Shown: piece by piece, positions 22,301 to 33,965 of the stretch
How the letters are laid out: each line of letters opens with the position of its first letter
How positions within the stretch are numbered: the stretch's first letter is position 1
Source: Otis tarda
Lineage: Eukaryota > Chordata > Aves > Otidiformes > Otididae
Length of the DNA: 64,000 nt
Assembly (NCBI GenBank): GCA_026413225.1
Contig: CM048553.1
Location: 21,886,501-21,950,500, forward strand
Direction of reading: 5' to 3'
The notes under the pieces: model-generated
What the model saw: only the letters and a program-made list of their open reading frames with translations
Database searches by the model: none
What the model was told of the DNA's origin: nothing
Program-made: the position numbers and the translations under genes

Positions 22301-24159
22301 ATTTGAACATTGTTTGAGGGATGATATTGTTTCTTTATTAACTTTTTCTAAAGAATGAGGATTTATATGCATTCCTTGTGAATAAGTGGTATTGCATAAA
22401 TAAGTAGTTACCAAAGAGTCTCAGAAAAGAACACATCTTAAGTCCATTATGCACTGCCAGGGTGCATGTGTGGGTACTGCACAGACAATAGACTCTTTAA
22501 AAGCACATTTAGTGACAAACAAATGTAAAATGAAATTTTAAATGAAAAAAAAATCTCCCTAATATGGAATTATGAAATGAATCTTCACTAGTTAGCAAGG
22601 GAATATATGAAAAGTCTGCACTTTATTTTTACCCAGAGTAGGAAGTACTAAATTAACTAAATTAAAATGTCAGAAAGTTTTTTTTTTTGAGGTAATGAAA
22701 AGCCAGTTGCCACACTGTCATAAAATTGGATTACATTTTCTACAAAAAAATGGTGTGAATCTTTGTGATGGGATGAATAATTTGGTCCATGTGATCTAGC
22801 CTAAATCATGCTAGCAGCAATACAATGTAATCAGTAATAAAAAACGGCAATATTGGTTTTGAATCTAGAAATCATTATAAATTAAGAAATAGTCATGTAC
22901 TCTATAAATATACTAGAACAAAAAAGTAAACAAAAATAAACAAAAGACATTTTAGCTCCATGAAGTACTAAGATAACAGAGAAGGCAGAAATACACCAAG
23001 TTTTTGTTATTTTAATCTTCACTAAATAACTTAATTGTCATAGAATGGTGTTAATTACATTGGGAAAGAACAGAAAATACAGCAAGGAAAAATGCATATG
23101 GAAACTATATCAGCTTTGCCTTATGTGCTTATATTCAGGCTGAAGGACTGAAAAATTTCATGTAGCAATGCTAGATCACTAATGTAATCTCCAAGAAATC
23201 ATGCAAGATGCATAACATCTTAGAATATTGGAGAAGAGAGTTACGCGTACTTAAATCAGATTTCACAATAAATTTAATTTGGTTCAAGAGGGAAAAATTG
23301 TGGATCATAGAATTTGATAAAAAGATCATGAGAAATCAAATTGAATTTTGACTGATATGAGGAGATGTTCCTTTAACAGCTACTTTGCTAATTGTCTTAT
23401 TTTTTTAACAGTTACCGGAAAGTTATTAGACTCATTACACATTGTATGCTTGCACAGTAAGAAGAAGATGTAAATGTAACACTATTGCTTAATTCAAGAA
23501 GGCCTTTTACTAAAGTAAAAATCCTGACAATCTTGTTATCTTTCATCTAACTCTGAGATTTGGCAGGTGCAATTATCAAATATCAGTGATCTCATCTTTA
23601 GCAGGAGTGGAGGAAACATGTTTCAGACTAAAAAGTTTTATTTATCTGATAGGACCATCTAATTTATATATTTCCTTTTGAACTCTATGAGGTGATGTAC
23701 CCCAAAACATGCTTTAAGTAACATATTCTGTTGACAGAGATGTACAATTACACAATTGACACAGGAAGCCACTGGGTCATTATCAGACCCTCACTTCTTG
23801 AAGTTTTTGGTATCAGCCCAGCCTGATTCCATTAAAAATTTGTTGGGACAGCTAAGGAGAAAATATTTAGGCCTTGCCTAAACATACTCGGAATTAACAC
23901 CTCAATTCATTACATGGCAGGTTTATTACCCTGTCCATAAAATCATATCTGATCTGTGTTTAAGATTCTTCACTTATTTCTGCTATACAAACTAAAAAGA
24001 CTCTTTACTCTCTGTGTCTTTTGGGAATGTTTTCTTTTTGTAACCACCACCCACTTTCCATAGAGGGAGAAGATTTCTCAAGTGCAAATAATGTCAAATC
24101 TGTTAATTTATCTTCTTTGGGGGAATATAATAATCCCAGAAAAATGTAGAATAGTTACA
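19383..24159. other. Intergenic DNA upstream of gene A, left part
   Basis: Contains the unknown 5' UTR and promoter of gene A at its left end. No CTLD-like exon, RNA gene or repeat family was recognised on either strand. Open frames are short and lack protein-family character. Confidence 0.5.
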
Positions 24160-24450
24160 CTACTTCTGAGGAGATGCTAGAAGAACTTAGTCCAGAGGAG
24201 AGAAGACTGGAGCAGGACATAATAACAGTCTGCAAAGATGTACAATGCTGCTATGTGAAGGAAGGTCATAAGTTATCCTTCACATCGGGAAAGGACAACA
24301 AATACAGGAAAAGAAACAATGGAATCAGTTTAGCAAGGGAGAATTAGGTACCAGGGAAAAATATCTTAATAGTAGAACTAAGTACTTGGTCAATATTTAC
24401 TACTATTTAGTGAGAGATTTTTGAAAAGCAAAATAGGAAAGTAGTTGTTA
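24160..24450 (+). mobile_element. Possible ancient CR1 fragment
   Basis: The stretch beginning ttagtccagaggagagaaga, ctggagcaggacataataac resembles the CR1 segment encoding '[12 protein letters not shown]..', and the following tcacatcgggaaaggacaac region matches the order of the 'DRTRGNG' segment only loosely. Highly diverged; called mainly from collinearity of two short similarities. Confidence 0.4.
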
Positions 24451-26169
24451 GAAATTATCCAGATTCACTTGTCTCTCCTTCACTGAGGACAGTCTTCAGG
24501 TTTTTTAAAAGTCTAGAAAAAGTTTAGAAATTTTACCTTTCTATCTCTATAAATTAAGAAGTATTTTCCAGATTTCAGTTCAACATTCTCATACACTCAT
24601 GAAAATAAATTCAACTGTGACATTGATTTACAGTGTTAAACTGATGTAACCCTTAAATTCCATGTTAATTTTGATTAATAATTTATCATTGAAACAGGTC
24701 TTGGCACCTATTTTGGATACTTATGCCATTAACGTCCTCTGTTCTGACTCTTTTCTGTGTGCAGCACTGGGAAGTTCCGGGATGTCGACGTGCGGTTCAA
24801 TACAAGCCAGTCTTGGGCACCTGTGTGACACTGGGGAAGAGCATGACAGTGGACAAATGACTGCCACTGAGAAGATGTCGCAGGCAGCCTGTCCACTTCG
24901 GTGACCTCTCGGCTGCTCTACCAACCCCACGAGGCACTAATGCTACTCTAAGGGATAAAGAAGAGTCTGTATTTCCTTAGCTCAATCACATCACCGAAGG
25001 GACACAGGCTCAATTTTAAAAGCAAGAAATCTGGTGAAAAATAAAACTCAATCAGTCTTTGCAGTATGAGCAAGAGAAACATAAAGTGTGAAGGAGAGGA
25101 GATTTCAGGCTGAGCTTCACTGACAGTCAAAGTCAGTTCCCCCAGGGTCTGCCTCACTGTGTCCTGTGCCCGGCTGGGCAGGGCCACTCTCATCCTAGAG
25201 CTGGCACCGGATCTGCCTGCTTCCCTACAGAGCTGTTTCAGCACACTGAGACAGATGTGTAGTCGGGTTTTTTTCCTTAATGTGCTGAAGCAGCTGGTAA
25301 CAAGGTTTAACTAGACCCAGAGCAGGTGGGAGGTGGGGGTGAGGGCTGAAAAGCTCTGGTGTGAAGGGCAAATCTCATGGCCCATCGTGCTACATCAGCC
25401 TTGGGCTTGCAAGGGGTAGTGAGACTTAGCCAAGCTTTCCTTGGAGAGAAGCAGCGGCTGACTGCCTGAAAATTTATCTTATTTTCCACAATTTTGGGGT
25501 GTTAAAATGGGAACAGCATGCTAAAACAAGGGAGTAAACTTCAGGGCCAAAGTCATCACCATCCTGATAGACATCTGAGTAAGCACCAGGAGCTCAGGAA
25601 TTCTCAGCCCTTGTTTCCAGTGGTGGGGCCGCAGGTGCCACATTCAAGGGCAGGAAGGCCCCATCTAGGTGACTGCACCCAAGGGTGCATGGCAGAGTTG
25701 CAGACGTTGCCCAGTCCTGCCTAATGACCCAAGAGCATTTGAATCCCAGTATTTTGGCTGAGGCACAGCAGAACAATGTATGCTCCGTGACTGCTGATTT
25801 ACAGATACACTCATCAGCCTCTTCTACTACCCTTTTAACTACTTCTCCTTAACTAAGTAATCATTGGAAATAATCAGCGTGCATCTTTGGGCTATTGTTT
25901 AAATAATGGATTGCACAAGAAAAAAAAATAACTAGGCCAGCCATACTTCCTGGATAGCAGTATATAGTTATAACTGGAAAAGTGCCTGTTCTTTATGTTA
26001 TCTCTATGATGAGTCATTGTTTTCTTCCTTTGCTTTATCACTTTTTCCTTCCTTATAAAAAAAACATATACCATCTTCCAGAAAGAAATGTTTCAAAATA
26101 TTTTCCATGGGCTAATATCTCAAGGAGCATCTGAACAATGCTCTTAGTCACATGATTTGGTGTTAGGTA
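24451..26169. other. Intergenic DNA, no gene recognised
   Basis: A somewhat GC-richer section at 24750-25750 has several short overlapping open frames on both strands. None resembles a known family and there is no splice-like organisation. Confidence 0.5.
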
Positions 26170-26253
26170 GTCCTGTGAGGAGCAGGGAGTTGGACTCGAT
26201 GATCGTTATGGGTGGGTGCCTTCCAACTCGAGGTATTCTATGATTCTATGATA
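26170..26253 (+). mobile_element. CR1 3'-tail fragment
   Basis: A short clear tail: gagcagggagttggactcga, tgatcgttatgggtgggtgc, cttccaactcgaggtattct and then atgattctatgat. This is the CR1 3' UTR plus terminal octamers, severely 5'-truncated. It is in plus orientation. Confidence 0.85.
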
Positions 26254-28070
26254 ATTTTCTACAACTTTTTAATGCATTTCTTTATGTGAGTTCCCTACCT
26301 ATCTAAGTGCAGCATTTCACTTAAATATATTTTCTGCCAACATTTCTGATTCAATATGCTTCTCCTAAATATTCAGGACTATTTTCTTCCCACGCTACCT
26401 CTGGATTGGCAAGGTCCAGAAGATGATTTTAAATATGGGTAACAAGGGTATGTGAAAAATACCAGTCCCAGTCCCAGCTCCCCGACACCGATTCATGGTT
26501 TGACCTGCCTATCACTCTCTGTGGGGGTGGGAGGTGTGTAGTAACTCGAATTTCTTTACATCAGCCAGCAAGGAAGACACTGTAGTTCTTCGCCTCCTCA
26601 CACACCTTCCAACTAAAATTTTGTCAAATCTGTTTTCTGAAAGAGGAAGGAAATTTCGTAATTCACAGCACAGAAGGAGATAGAGAGAGCAGACATTCAC
26701 ATAGACTGTTACCAAAGGAATCTCTTAACTACAAAACTATAAAAAGATCTGTAGGTCTCAGTTTCTTTTTCTCTGAGAAGTTGCACACAGTAGTTCAAAT
26801 AAAGAGTAAAAGGAGCTCTGTGAACAACTCTAAAGACTAGCTTTAAACTGAAATAGTTTCCAGATTTCTTTCTTATGAAGGGCATCTAAAACTATCACAG
26901 CTCTTCCAGGCATAGTCATATTGCATTGCAGTCATATTCCAGGCGTTGTAATATGACTGCAATGCAATTTGTTCTTATTTCTTTTGTGAGGTTGAATTCA
27001 TAACTGCATGGGAGCAGAAAGTGGTTTGCCTAAGACTCAGTCACCAGTTCAGTTTACTGCCTAATCCTGAAGCTATCACCTTACTTAGCCTGAACATGCC
27101 CTGGGCACACAATTTCAGTCACCCCATTTGTGCAGAATTGCCTGTTTTGGAGAGAAAGGCGCCTATTCCTTGCCTAAAGTAATGCATATATAGGCAGCCA
27201 GGTATCTGCACTCCACTAAGGAGCTTGAAAATAGCTACAGGGGTGATGGTCGTGGTTGGGATTTCTGGTTCAGATCCCATTTGCAGGACAAGTTTTGTTT
27301 GTCTGGCTGATGTTTTCAGCTCCTCAGATACAAGACCTTGTGTCATGATACACAGCATGAAAAACTACTAGGATGGTCTGAACTGCCTCTAGAAAGCTGG
27401 GAAGCCTTGGTTAAAACTTCAAATTCAAGTCATAGCCAGTTCCCAACTAAAGGAGTCTCCAAGGACACATTCTCTGCAGCCAATGTCATGCTTTTTTCAG
27501 TTAACACTTATCTCTAAACACTCGTCTAAATAGACACATCATCCATCAAAGCACACTTTTGTGGATGCTGTTCATATCACTGCAAGTACAGAGTGCTGTT
27601 AACTTAGCTGAATTTCCATATTTGTGAAGTCAATGTGCATTTAAAATGAGTTTGGGCTCCTGCCCACATCTTTAGTAATCTCACTCTTTTTCTTGGCAGC
27701 ATCGCAGTCTATCCAACTTAAATTGGAAGGCTGGAAGGCTTCAGTGCAAAATACATTTTCCTTGTTATTTTACATTAGGCAGTGTCACTGCATTCATGAC
27801 CTTAATTCTGCATACCAAAACATATGCATGCACTGCTTAAAGCACTCTTTGCAGTAACATTTTGTCAGCTGCTGCATTAGGAGGCATGTAAACAATGAAA
27901 GATGAGCAAATATTTGCTAGATCATTTTCTATACCATGATCATCGATTAGTTCTGCGTGAGTTCTGCCCAACTTTGCATAAAACAATGTTACAGATTAAA
28001 GATCAAAACAAAATGCAACGTTTGGGCTGCAGGACAACCCTGTACCTTATTTTAATCTACTATATGCAGC
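26254..28070. other. Intergenic DNA, no gene recognised
   Basis: Holds the 19-bp inverted repeat at 26920-26968. Otherwise nothing recognised. Confidence 0.5.
26920..26968. repeat. Perfect 19-bp inverted repeat with 11-nt spacer
   Basis: The left arm attgcattgcagtcatatt (26920-26938) is the exact reverse complement of the right arm aatatgactgcaatgcaat (26950-26968). The spacer is ccaggcgttgt. Pairing stops immediately outside and inside the arms. As RNA either strand would form a 19-bp hairpin, shorter than a typical pre-miRNA stem. The surrounding sequence matches no repeat I know. Confidence 0.95.
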
Positions 28071-28096
28071 TTTTTTTTTTTTAAAAAAAAAAAAAA
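28071..28096. repeat. T12/A14 homopolymer palindrome
   Basis: Twelve T directly followed by fourteen A with no spacer, flanked by gcagc and taga. It is a nucleosome-disfavouring poly(dA:dT) tract and a likely site of sequencing slippage. Confidence 0.9.
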
Positions 28097-31000
28097 TAGA
28101 AAATGAAATTGATTAGTCTTAACACGTAGAGACTGGTTGGAGTACTGGAAGAGGTTTCCAGTTCTCAGTGAACACTGATGAAAGCTAGACAGGGTTTGAG
28201 TACAAAAATAAAGAGGAAACAAGGAATTATAAGCCAGGCAGACTGAGTTGAATTCCTAGAAAGGTAGCAGAAAAAATGGTACTGTTTGTTAATCATGAGA
28301 GGATAACTAGATAGTAAGGAATCATAGTCAAGCCCTAAGGAAAGAGCAGTAACAAACAGTTTCTGATGAACTGGAAGGTGTACTGACAGGGGTTTTATGG
28401 AAAGATTTGGTGCTATTCTGTACATTAGCAGCTCAGATAATGGCAAAAGGTGTACTTAATAAATTACTAAAACTTAGCAAAATACCTTAAAGTAAACAGT
28501 GCCCAGGAAGAGGCACTATTGCAGAGTTGTCTATCCTGTAAATGGATGTTGGCATATGTTCTTCACCCATGCCAGTGAGTACTCCACCAAAAGGAAGGGG
28601 TCCAGTCTGGCACATGCAGCATTTGAGGGACCATTCCCGAGAAGCAGTGTGAACACAGCCACTGCCAACCTGCTCTGAAGCAACCAAGAGTTTTTTACTA
28701 GCATAGATGTTGACTACCCTGGCCCAGCTGTCCTGAGGAGCTGGCAGCGTTGCAAAGCATATTATTAGTAGAGAAGTTTGAGTAGGTTGCCCAGGGGAGG
28801 AGTGAAATAATCACTGCTGAAAACTTTGTAAGAGGTTGTATCTGTCAGCAGCTGCTTAGTTTTAGCTGACACTGCCTTTGGGCAGGAACTTTTCAGTTCC
28901 CTATTTCTATTATGTGTATGATAAAAGGTTCCAATTCACAGGACATGTAAAATTCTAAGATATTTAACCTTTAATCTATGTCATGCCTTCTATTGCTTAC
29001 TTTAGCATTAGAAGAAAGAAACTCCATTTGCACATTTCCTTTGGTGGCATCCAGAACAAAATAGAATATGTTTATTCAAGCATAATTGAAATCCCTCCTA
29101 AATTCTAAAATTAGATATTTTTGAAGCTTACAAATCCGAAGTAACACATTGTTTCACAATACAGCTAGTGTGACATGGAAGTGACACTTCCCAGTGCGAG
29201 ACCACAATGTGTCTGTGTACTGAAGCTTTAAATACTGATTGTTTTTAAAAGACTCTGAAGTAAAATGCAATTCTATTAGCTAAGAACTTGACATTTCCAG
29301 CAGCACAACAGATTTGTACAGATGCTGTATGTTAGGAAATACAATTGTTATTTTTGGAATTACCTTGCTGAACTTCACATTTTGAGTATCTCTGAGTGAT
29401 ACTGCGCCTGTGTACAGACTAGAATGGCTGAATAACAGATTCACTCCATGCGCAGCAGCATCACCTACTTTTGCTCATATGTCAGGTGAAATACCTCTGT
29501 ACTTTTCTCTTCTCTGTTGCCTCTGTCTCTTCACACAGACAGGAATGATGTCAAGGAAAAATCCGGATCCATGTGTGCTCCTCCACAGCACTTTGCTTCT
29601 CCAGAGACCAGCAACTAATGAGTGCTCACTGAGGGTCCCTACACATCAGTTTCATCATGAAGAGATCAAGGAAAATAGGGAATTTATAAAAAATGTGCAG
29701 GAGTTAAGATACTAACAAGAAGTAGAGGACTGAGAGGTAGATAGCAGTCTTGGGAGGGAGTCTGGTACCAGGAGACAGAAGATAAGGGACCACAGGATGA
29801 CAAACGTACCCCACAGCCCCGCATTCAGATATGTGAACAGGAGGAAAAGACTGCTTTGAACTCCTGCCTCCTTACTTTATTTTCTCAGTTGATTTCTTTG
29901 GTTTGTTTGGTTATTGGTATTGTTTTTCTTTTTTTCATGCTGATACTATAATTTATTTCCTGAGGACACGGGACTCCAATTGCTTGGAGCCTCATATCTG
30001 GTTCGGACCCTAATTTGGGATACTAGCTACAACTTTTACAACCTACTGGAAGCACTCACCTAATTTACCATAGGAGTTGAATATATAGGAGCATCAACTC
30101 AGCTTTCCAAGTGGGTTAAAGTAGTAATCATGGCCACAGGAAGAGATCTAAAGTGAGTATCTGATACAGGACATTGTCCCAAGAAAGTGCCAGTGAACTA
30201 CAATGAGTAGATACATGTATTTTGAAATTATTATTTTTTTATAAGCAAGCCTCTCAGTTGCTCAATAAAAAATTCCTTTATTAAGCCATTGGTAGAAACT
30301 ATGGATTTGACAACAGTGTCCAAAAAAGTAACCCTATGTTTGTGGTACCCTGTTGACCCCTGCACTCGCCCATACCCTGAACCATCTGGCTGCAATGCCA
30401 GCCACGCCTTCACTGCCAAGCTGCTCTGAGTAAAATGTCATGCAGCAGATTGAGGAATCAAGCCTTGCACATCTGCAGTCTTGATAAGGACTCCACTCAG
30501 TGGTAAATACAAGATGCTGCAGCTTTTAAGGGCAGCAGCACATCAGGGAGTTGCTTGTGGTCCATGTTCCAGAGGCAGCAATCTGAGTTGGCCTGGCATC
30601 ACCTTGCTCCCGTCTGCAAGCCAAAGCCTCGTGCCCAGGCTGATCTGCTTTAAACAGTGAGAACGGTGCCAGAGAGCCGGGTTAGCCATGCCTCGCACCC
30701 GCTCTGTGTCTGAAGGAGCTGCAAATGTCCATGTCCCGTCTCGTCGGGAGACTCAGAGCTACAGCAAAGTCACTCACTCACTAATCAAGAGCAGACCATG
30801 ACTTAAATGGACAGAGCTTTCCCTGAAACACAGTAAAAATCATAAGACTATTTTAAAGCATGGGGTAAGGAATAAATTTCTTTCACTACTATCTCTGGCC
30901 CTTTTTCAGCAATCACAGTACATGTTATCTACAGACAAACCGAAAAAAAATAGACTGTCTCTTCTAGATACAGTTCCAGATTTCTGGTAGTCTTTCTTAC

Positions 31001-31141
31001 ACTTTATTAGTAACTGTGTTTACTGCTCACATTGGCATGGCTGTTTAAGGTCAAGTATTTTTCAATAAAAAAACATATGACAGATACTTTTGCCTATATT
31101 TAGAAGAGGTCTAGTTCTGCACTTTCTGGGCGCTTAAATTT
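28097..31141. other. Intergenic DNA, no gene recognised
   Basis: Mixed-composition sequence with only short open frames. No repeat family was identified. A GC-richer patch lies around 30550-30750. Confidence 0.5.
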
Positions 31142-31202
31142 CCTGAACACTGGGATGCCTGATGAACACTCCTGAACACTCCCTGATGACGCCTGAACAC
31201 TG
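31142..31202. repeat. Degenerate cctgaacact tandem repeat
   Basis: Four copies related to cctgaacact or cctgatgaacact occur within 61 bp, separated by short variable spacers (gggatg, ccctgatgacg). It is a small local duplication cluster with no known family match. Confidence 0.7.
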
Positions 31203-32310
31203 AGGCACAGAGGGACAGCAGGAAACATCCATAAACCAAAATACAGAATGAACTTCATGAAGAATAGGCAGTAACAAACTTACAGAATTAAATGCAAAAT
31301 TGAAGATTCTTGCACAAGGGAAGACTGATCAGAGAAGGTTTCCTTCAATGAAAGCAATAGTAAAGGATAATACACACACAGAGGTACCACTGTTCTTCAC
31401 GGAAAGGTGTGAAACAACATTTTAGTTCTCTGAATTAAATCAAAGTAGTCTACCATTGGCCTACGTACAAAAAGTGTATTTTTCTTTAAATATGCTTTAT
31501 TTTAGAAGTCATCTGTTGAAAAACTGTGAGTCAAGCTGTGTTGGCATGAGAACAGGAATTAAGCAGGATTATAGAATGTCTTTATCTCTGAGGGAAAAAA
31601 AAACAAGATGACTCTTCAAGGACACCAGATCTCCACCCTCAGATGTACAGATCACTCGGAAATCTTTTTGTATTTTGACTGCAGGTTCTGCTATACTGCC
31701 TTAAGCTGTTCACTCTGTGGGGCGTTTAATAGGATGAATTTGTCAGAAAATAAATTAAAATTTTGAAACGGTAAGAAAAACACAGTGAAGAGAACTTCTG
31801 CCAGAAATTGTCATGATACATGTGAAGTATCAAAACATCCAAAGGGACTCAATGGGAAGAAAAAAGAAGAGAGCATTCCAAAGAAATATACTTTACTCTT
31901 TCCAAGAAGTATTGTGATACTATATTTTCTCTCTGCTGGCTTTCTAGGGGCTTATTTATATAGGACAACTTTGTAACATTATATACTGAGCGTATTAGCT
32001 ACCCTGTTGATAAGTCTTTCTGTGATTTTTTTTTCCTATTCCATCCAAATCAGAGTAAATCACCTCTAATTGCACATTAAAATTTGTCTATTTGAGGACT
32101 TACCATGGAGTTGCTAGAGTACTGTAAAATTCAAACCCAAGGTTAATTGCATGCTAATTTCTATATACAGACGAATGCAAAAACATCACTTCTGGCTCAG
32201 GAAATCCCTGAGCTGCGAATGTTGAGGCCAAGTGAGGCAAATAAGGAGCTGCCATTTGATGTTTGCCAATTCTTGTGCTCTTCATTAAGCACCTGCTTAG
32301 GACACCATCA
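31203..32310. other. Intergenic DNA, no gene recognised
   Basis: AT-rich with a short acaca stretch near 31372. Nothing else recognised. Confidence 0.5.
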
Positions 32311-32376
32311 GGGACAGGATGCTAGGCTAGACAAACCTTTCATATGACCCAATAGAGCTGTTCTTAGGTTATTATA
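32311..32376 (+). mobile_element. Possible ancient CR1/L3-type 3' tail
   Basis: gggacaggatgctaggctag, acaaacctttcatatgaccc and aatagagctgttcttaggtt follow the widespread ancient amniote LINE tail (ggatgctgggctagatggacc..tggtctgacccagcagggctcttcttatgtt). Only the tail is recognisable. Confidence 0.5.
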
Positions 32377-33804
32377 AAAGTTAAATTTACTGGCTTAATT
32401 CAAGGAGACATCCCTTTCAATTCTGTTGCGTAGGCCTGGTAGACTCCTACAGGGATCCATGTTGCCACAGCTGGAGAAAACGTCTTGTGGAAGACAGGTC
32501 ATATACACACTTTCAGTCAGGCCTTTCTGCTGTTCTCTGTCACTTCAGAACACTCCATAGATGCCAGTCTGTAGACCATTTCAAGCAGAGTTGGATAAAG
32601 TTTAGAAATCTGTTCAGGATAACGGAATTTTTCCAAGTGTGTTTAAAAAAAATAATGGGTAGAACTGCTGGGTTTTGACAATAAATAGGACTCTATACCT
32701 GAGTTTCAACTGTATAAAAATGTGCTGCATTAAAACTAATTTCAGTATATACTGTTTTCTAAACAGCAATTATCCCCCAGCTTCTCCAGTTACTGGCTTA
32801 ATATGGGCTTTAGAGGATATTGGAAGGTACCACAAAATACTTCAAGATAGTATTCAGGCAACAAAAGTTGCTTTGCTTTGCAATGCTTTGCGCATTGTAA
32901 TTAGTCCCTAAGGTGAACTTCAAGGTTTTTGATTAGCCAAAAGCACCTCATCAGCTAAGCTAGGCTAACAAACCCAAGGCAGAAGCCATCATCCTCAAAG
33001 GGCAGGACACAAGACTGAATTTCTTGCTGGGACTTGCCTTTCCCAACAATGTCTTGAGCAGCCAGGGATACATTATCATGCCTTCTCTAATGTTATTTGC
33101 AGTAAGCTATTGACCTCTCTCCCAGGCAGCTGGTTTGCTGGCCTCTTTACCCCAGTCAGAGCTCCTCTGGTCCAGGTCCTGTGCCATCTATCAAACACCT
33201 ACCAAGGAGGACCAAACAGCCTCATTGTTTTTCTTGGAGCCTATTTCCAAGAGCCTACTTTGTGGTCACCTAGAGCTAGGAGGGAGAACTTATCCCTTGT
33301 CTTTTCTAATTTGGCATGGCATGGGGGGCTGATACAGAGACATGATGGCTGTGACTGAGTAGTCCTGGAGCATGTCTTCTTCCTGCTCCCTTTAGTACAG
33401 TCCTTGTCAGTGCCCTATGCAAGACTGGCAGGGACAGTGAGTGACATCGGTCCAGTTTTGGATAGAGATGAGGACAGCCAAGAGGACAAACCACAGTTCT
33501 CGAGCTGGTAGAACCTGATTAGATACCACAAAAATGATGTTGATGGAGGATGTTTGTGGCATCTCTGCTTTAAACTCAGGAAAGCTTAAGCCTAATGTGG
33601 GTGCTACCACTGCCCATATGGCCACCAGTCATGCAGCCAAGAGGATGCTGCTGCTTCCTACAGTATTGGTCATGCCTCTTCCCTGCCTTTGACATGTTTT
33701 CTGCCCACTTCCTTTACTTTTTCCATCAGTACAGGCTTTAGGTCATCAAAAGTGCATAATCCTGTATATCATCCTAAATGAATAATCCTGTATACCACTA
33801 CTGA
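32377..33804. other. Intergenic DNA, no gene recognised
   Basis: No gene or repeat family recognised; scattered short open frames only. Confidence 0.5.
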
Positions 33805-33965
33805 CCACAGAATTATAGGATAGTTAACACTGGCAGAGACCACTGGAGTTGATTTGGTTGAATCCCTTGCTCAAAGCAGAACCTCAAAGCTATATATTGT
33901 TTCAAAGGTTACTCAGAACCTTTTAAAGCTTAGTTTTGAGTATTTCCACAATGAGGAATGACATT
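33805..33965 (-). mobile_element. Old CR1 3'-end fragment
   Basis: cacagaattataggatagtt, aacactggcagagaccactg, gagttgatttggttgaatcc and cttgctcaaagcag correspond in order to the reverse complement of the CR1 3' end (agaatcatagaatggtt...ggaagagacctctggagatcatc..tccaacccctgctcaaagcag). Diverged by roughly a quarter of positions by eye. Confidence 0.7.

Noticed and set aside
24662..25776. Cluster of short overlapping frames in a GC-richer patch, considered as a small gene or a third CTLD relic
   Set aside because: No CTLD landmarks (WIGL, WSDG, paired cysteines) and no consistent splice sites on either strand.
26920..26968. Annotation of the inverted repeat as a microRNA gene
   Set aside because: A 19-bp stem with an 11-nt loop is shorter than a normal pre-miRNA, and extended pairing outside the arms is absent. 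Kept only as an inverted repeat.
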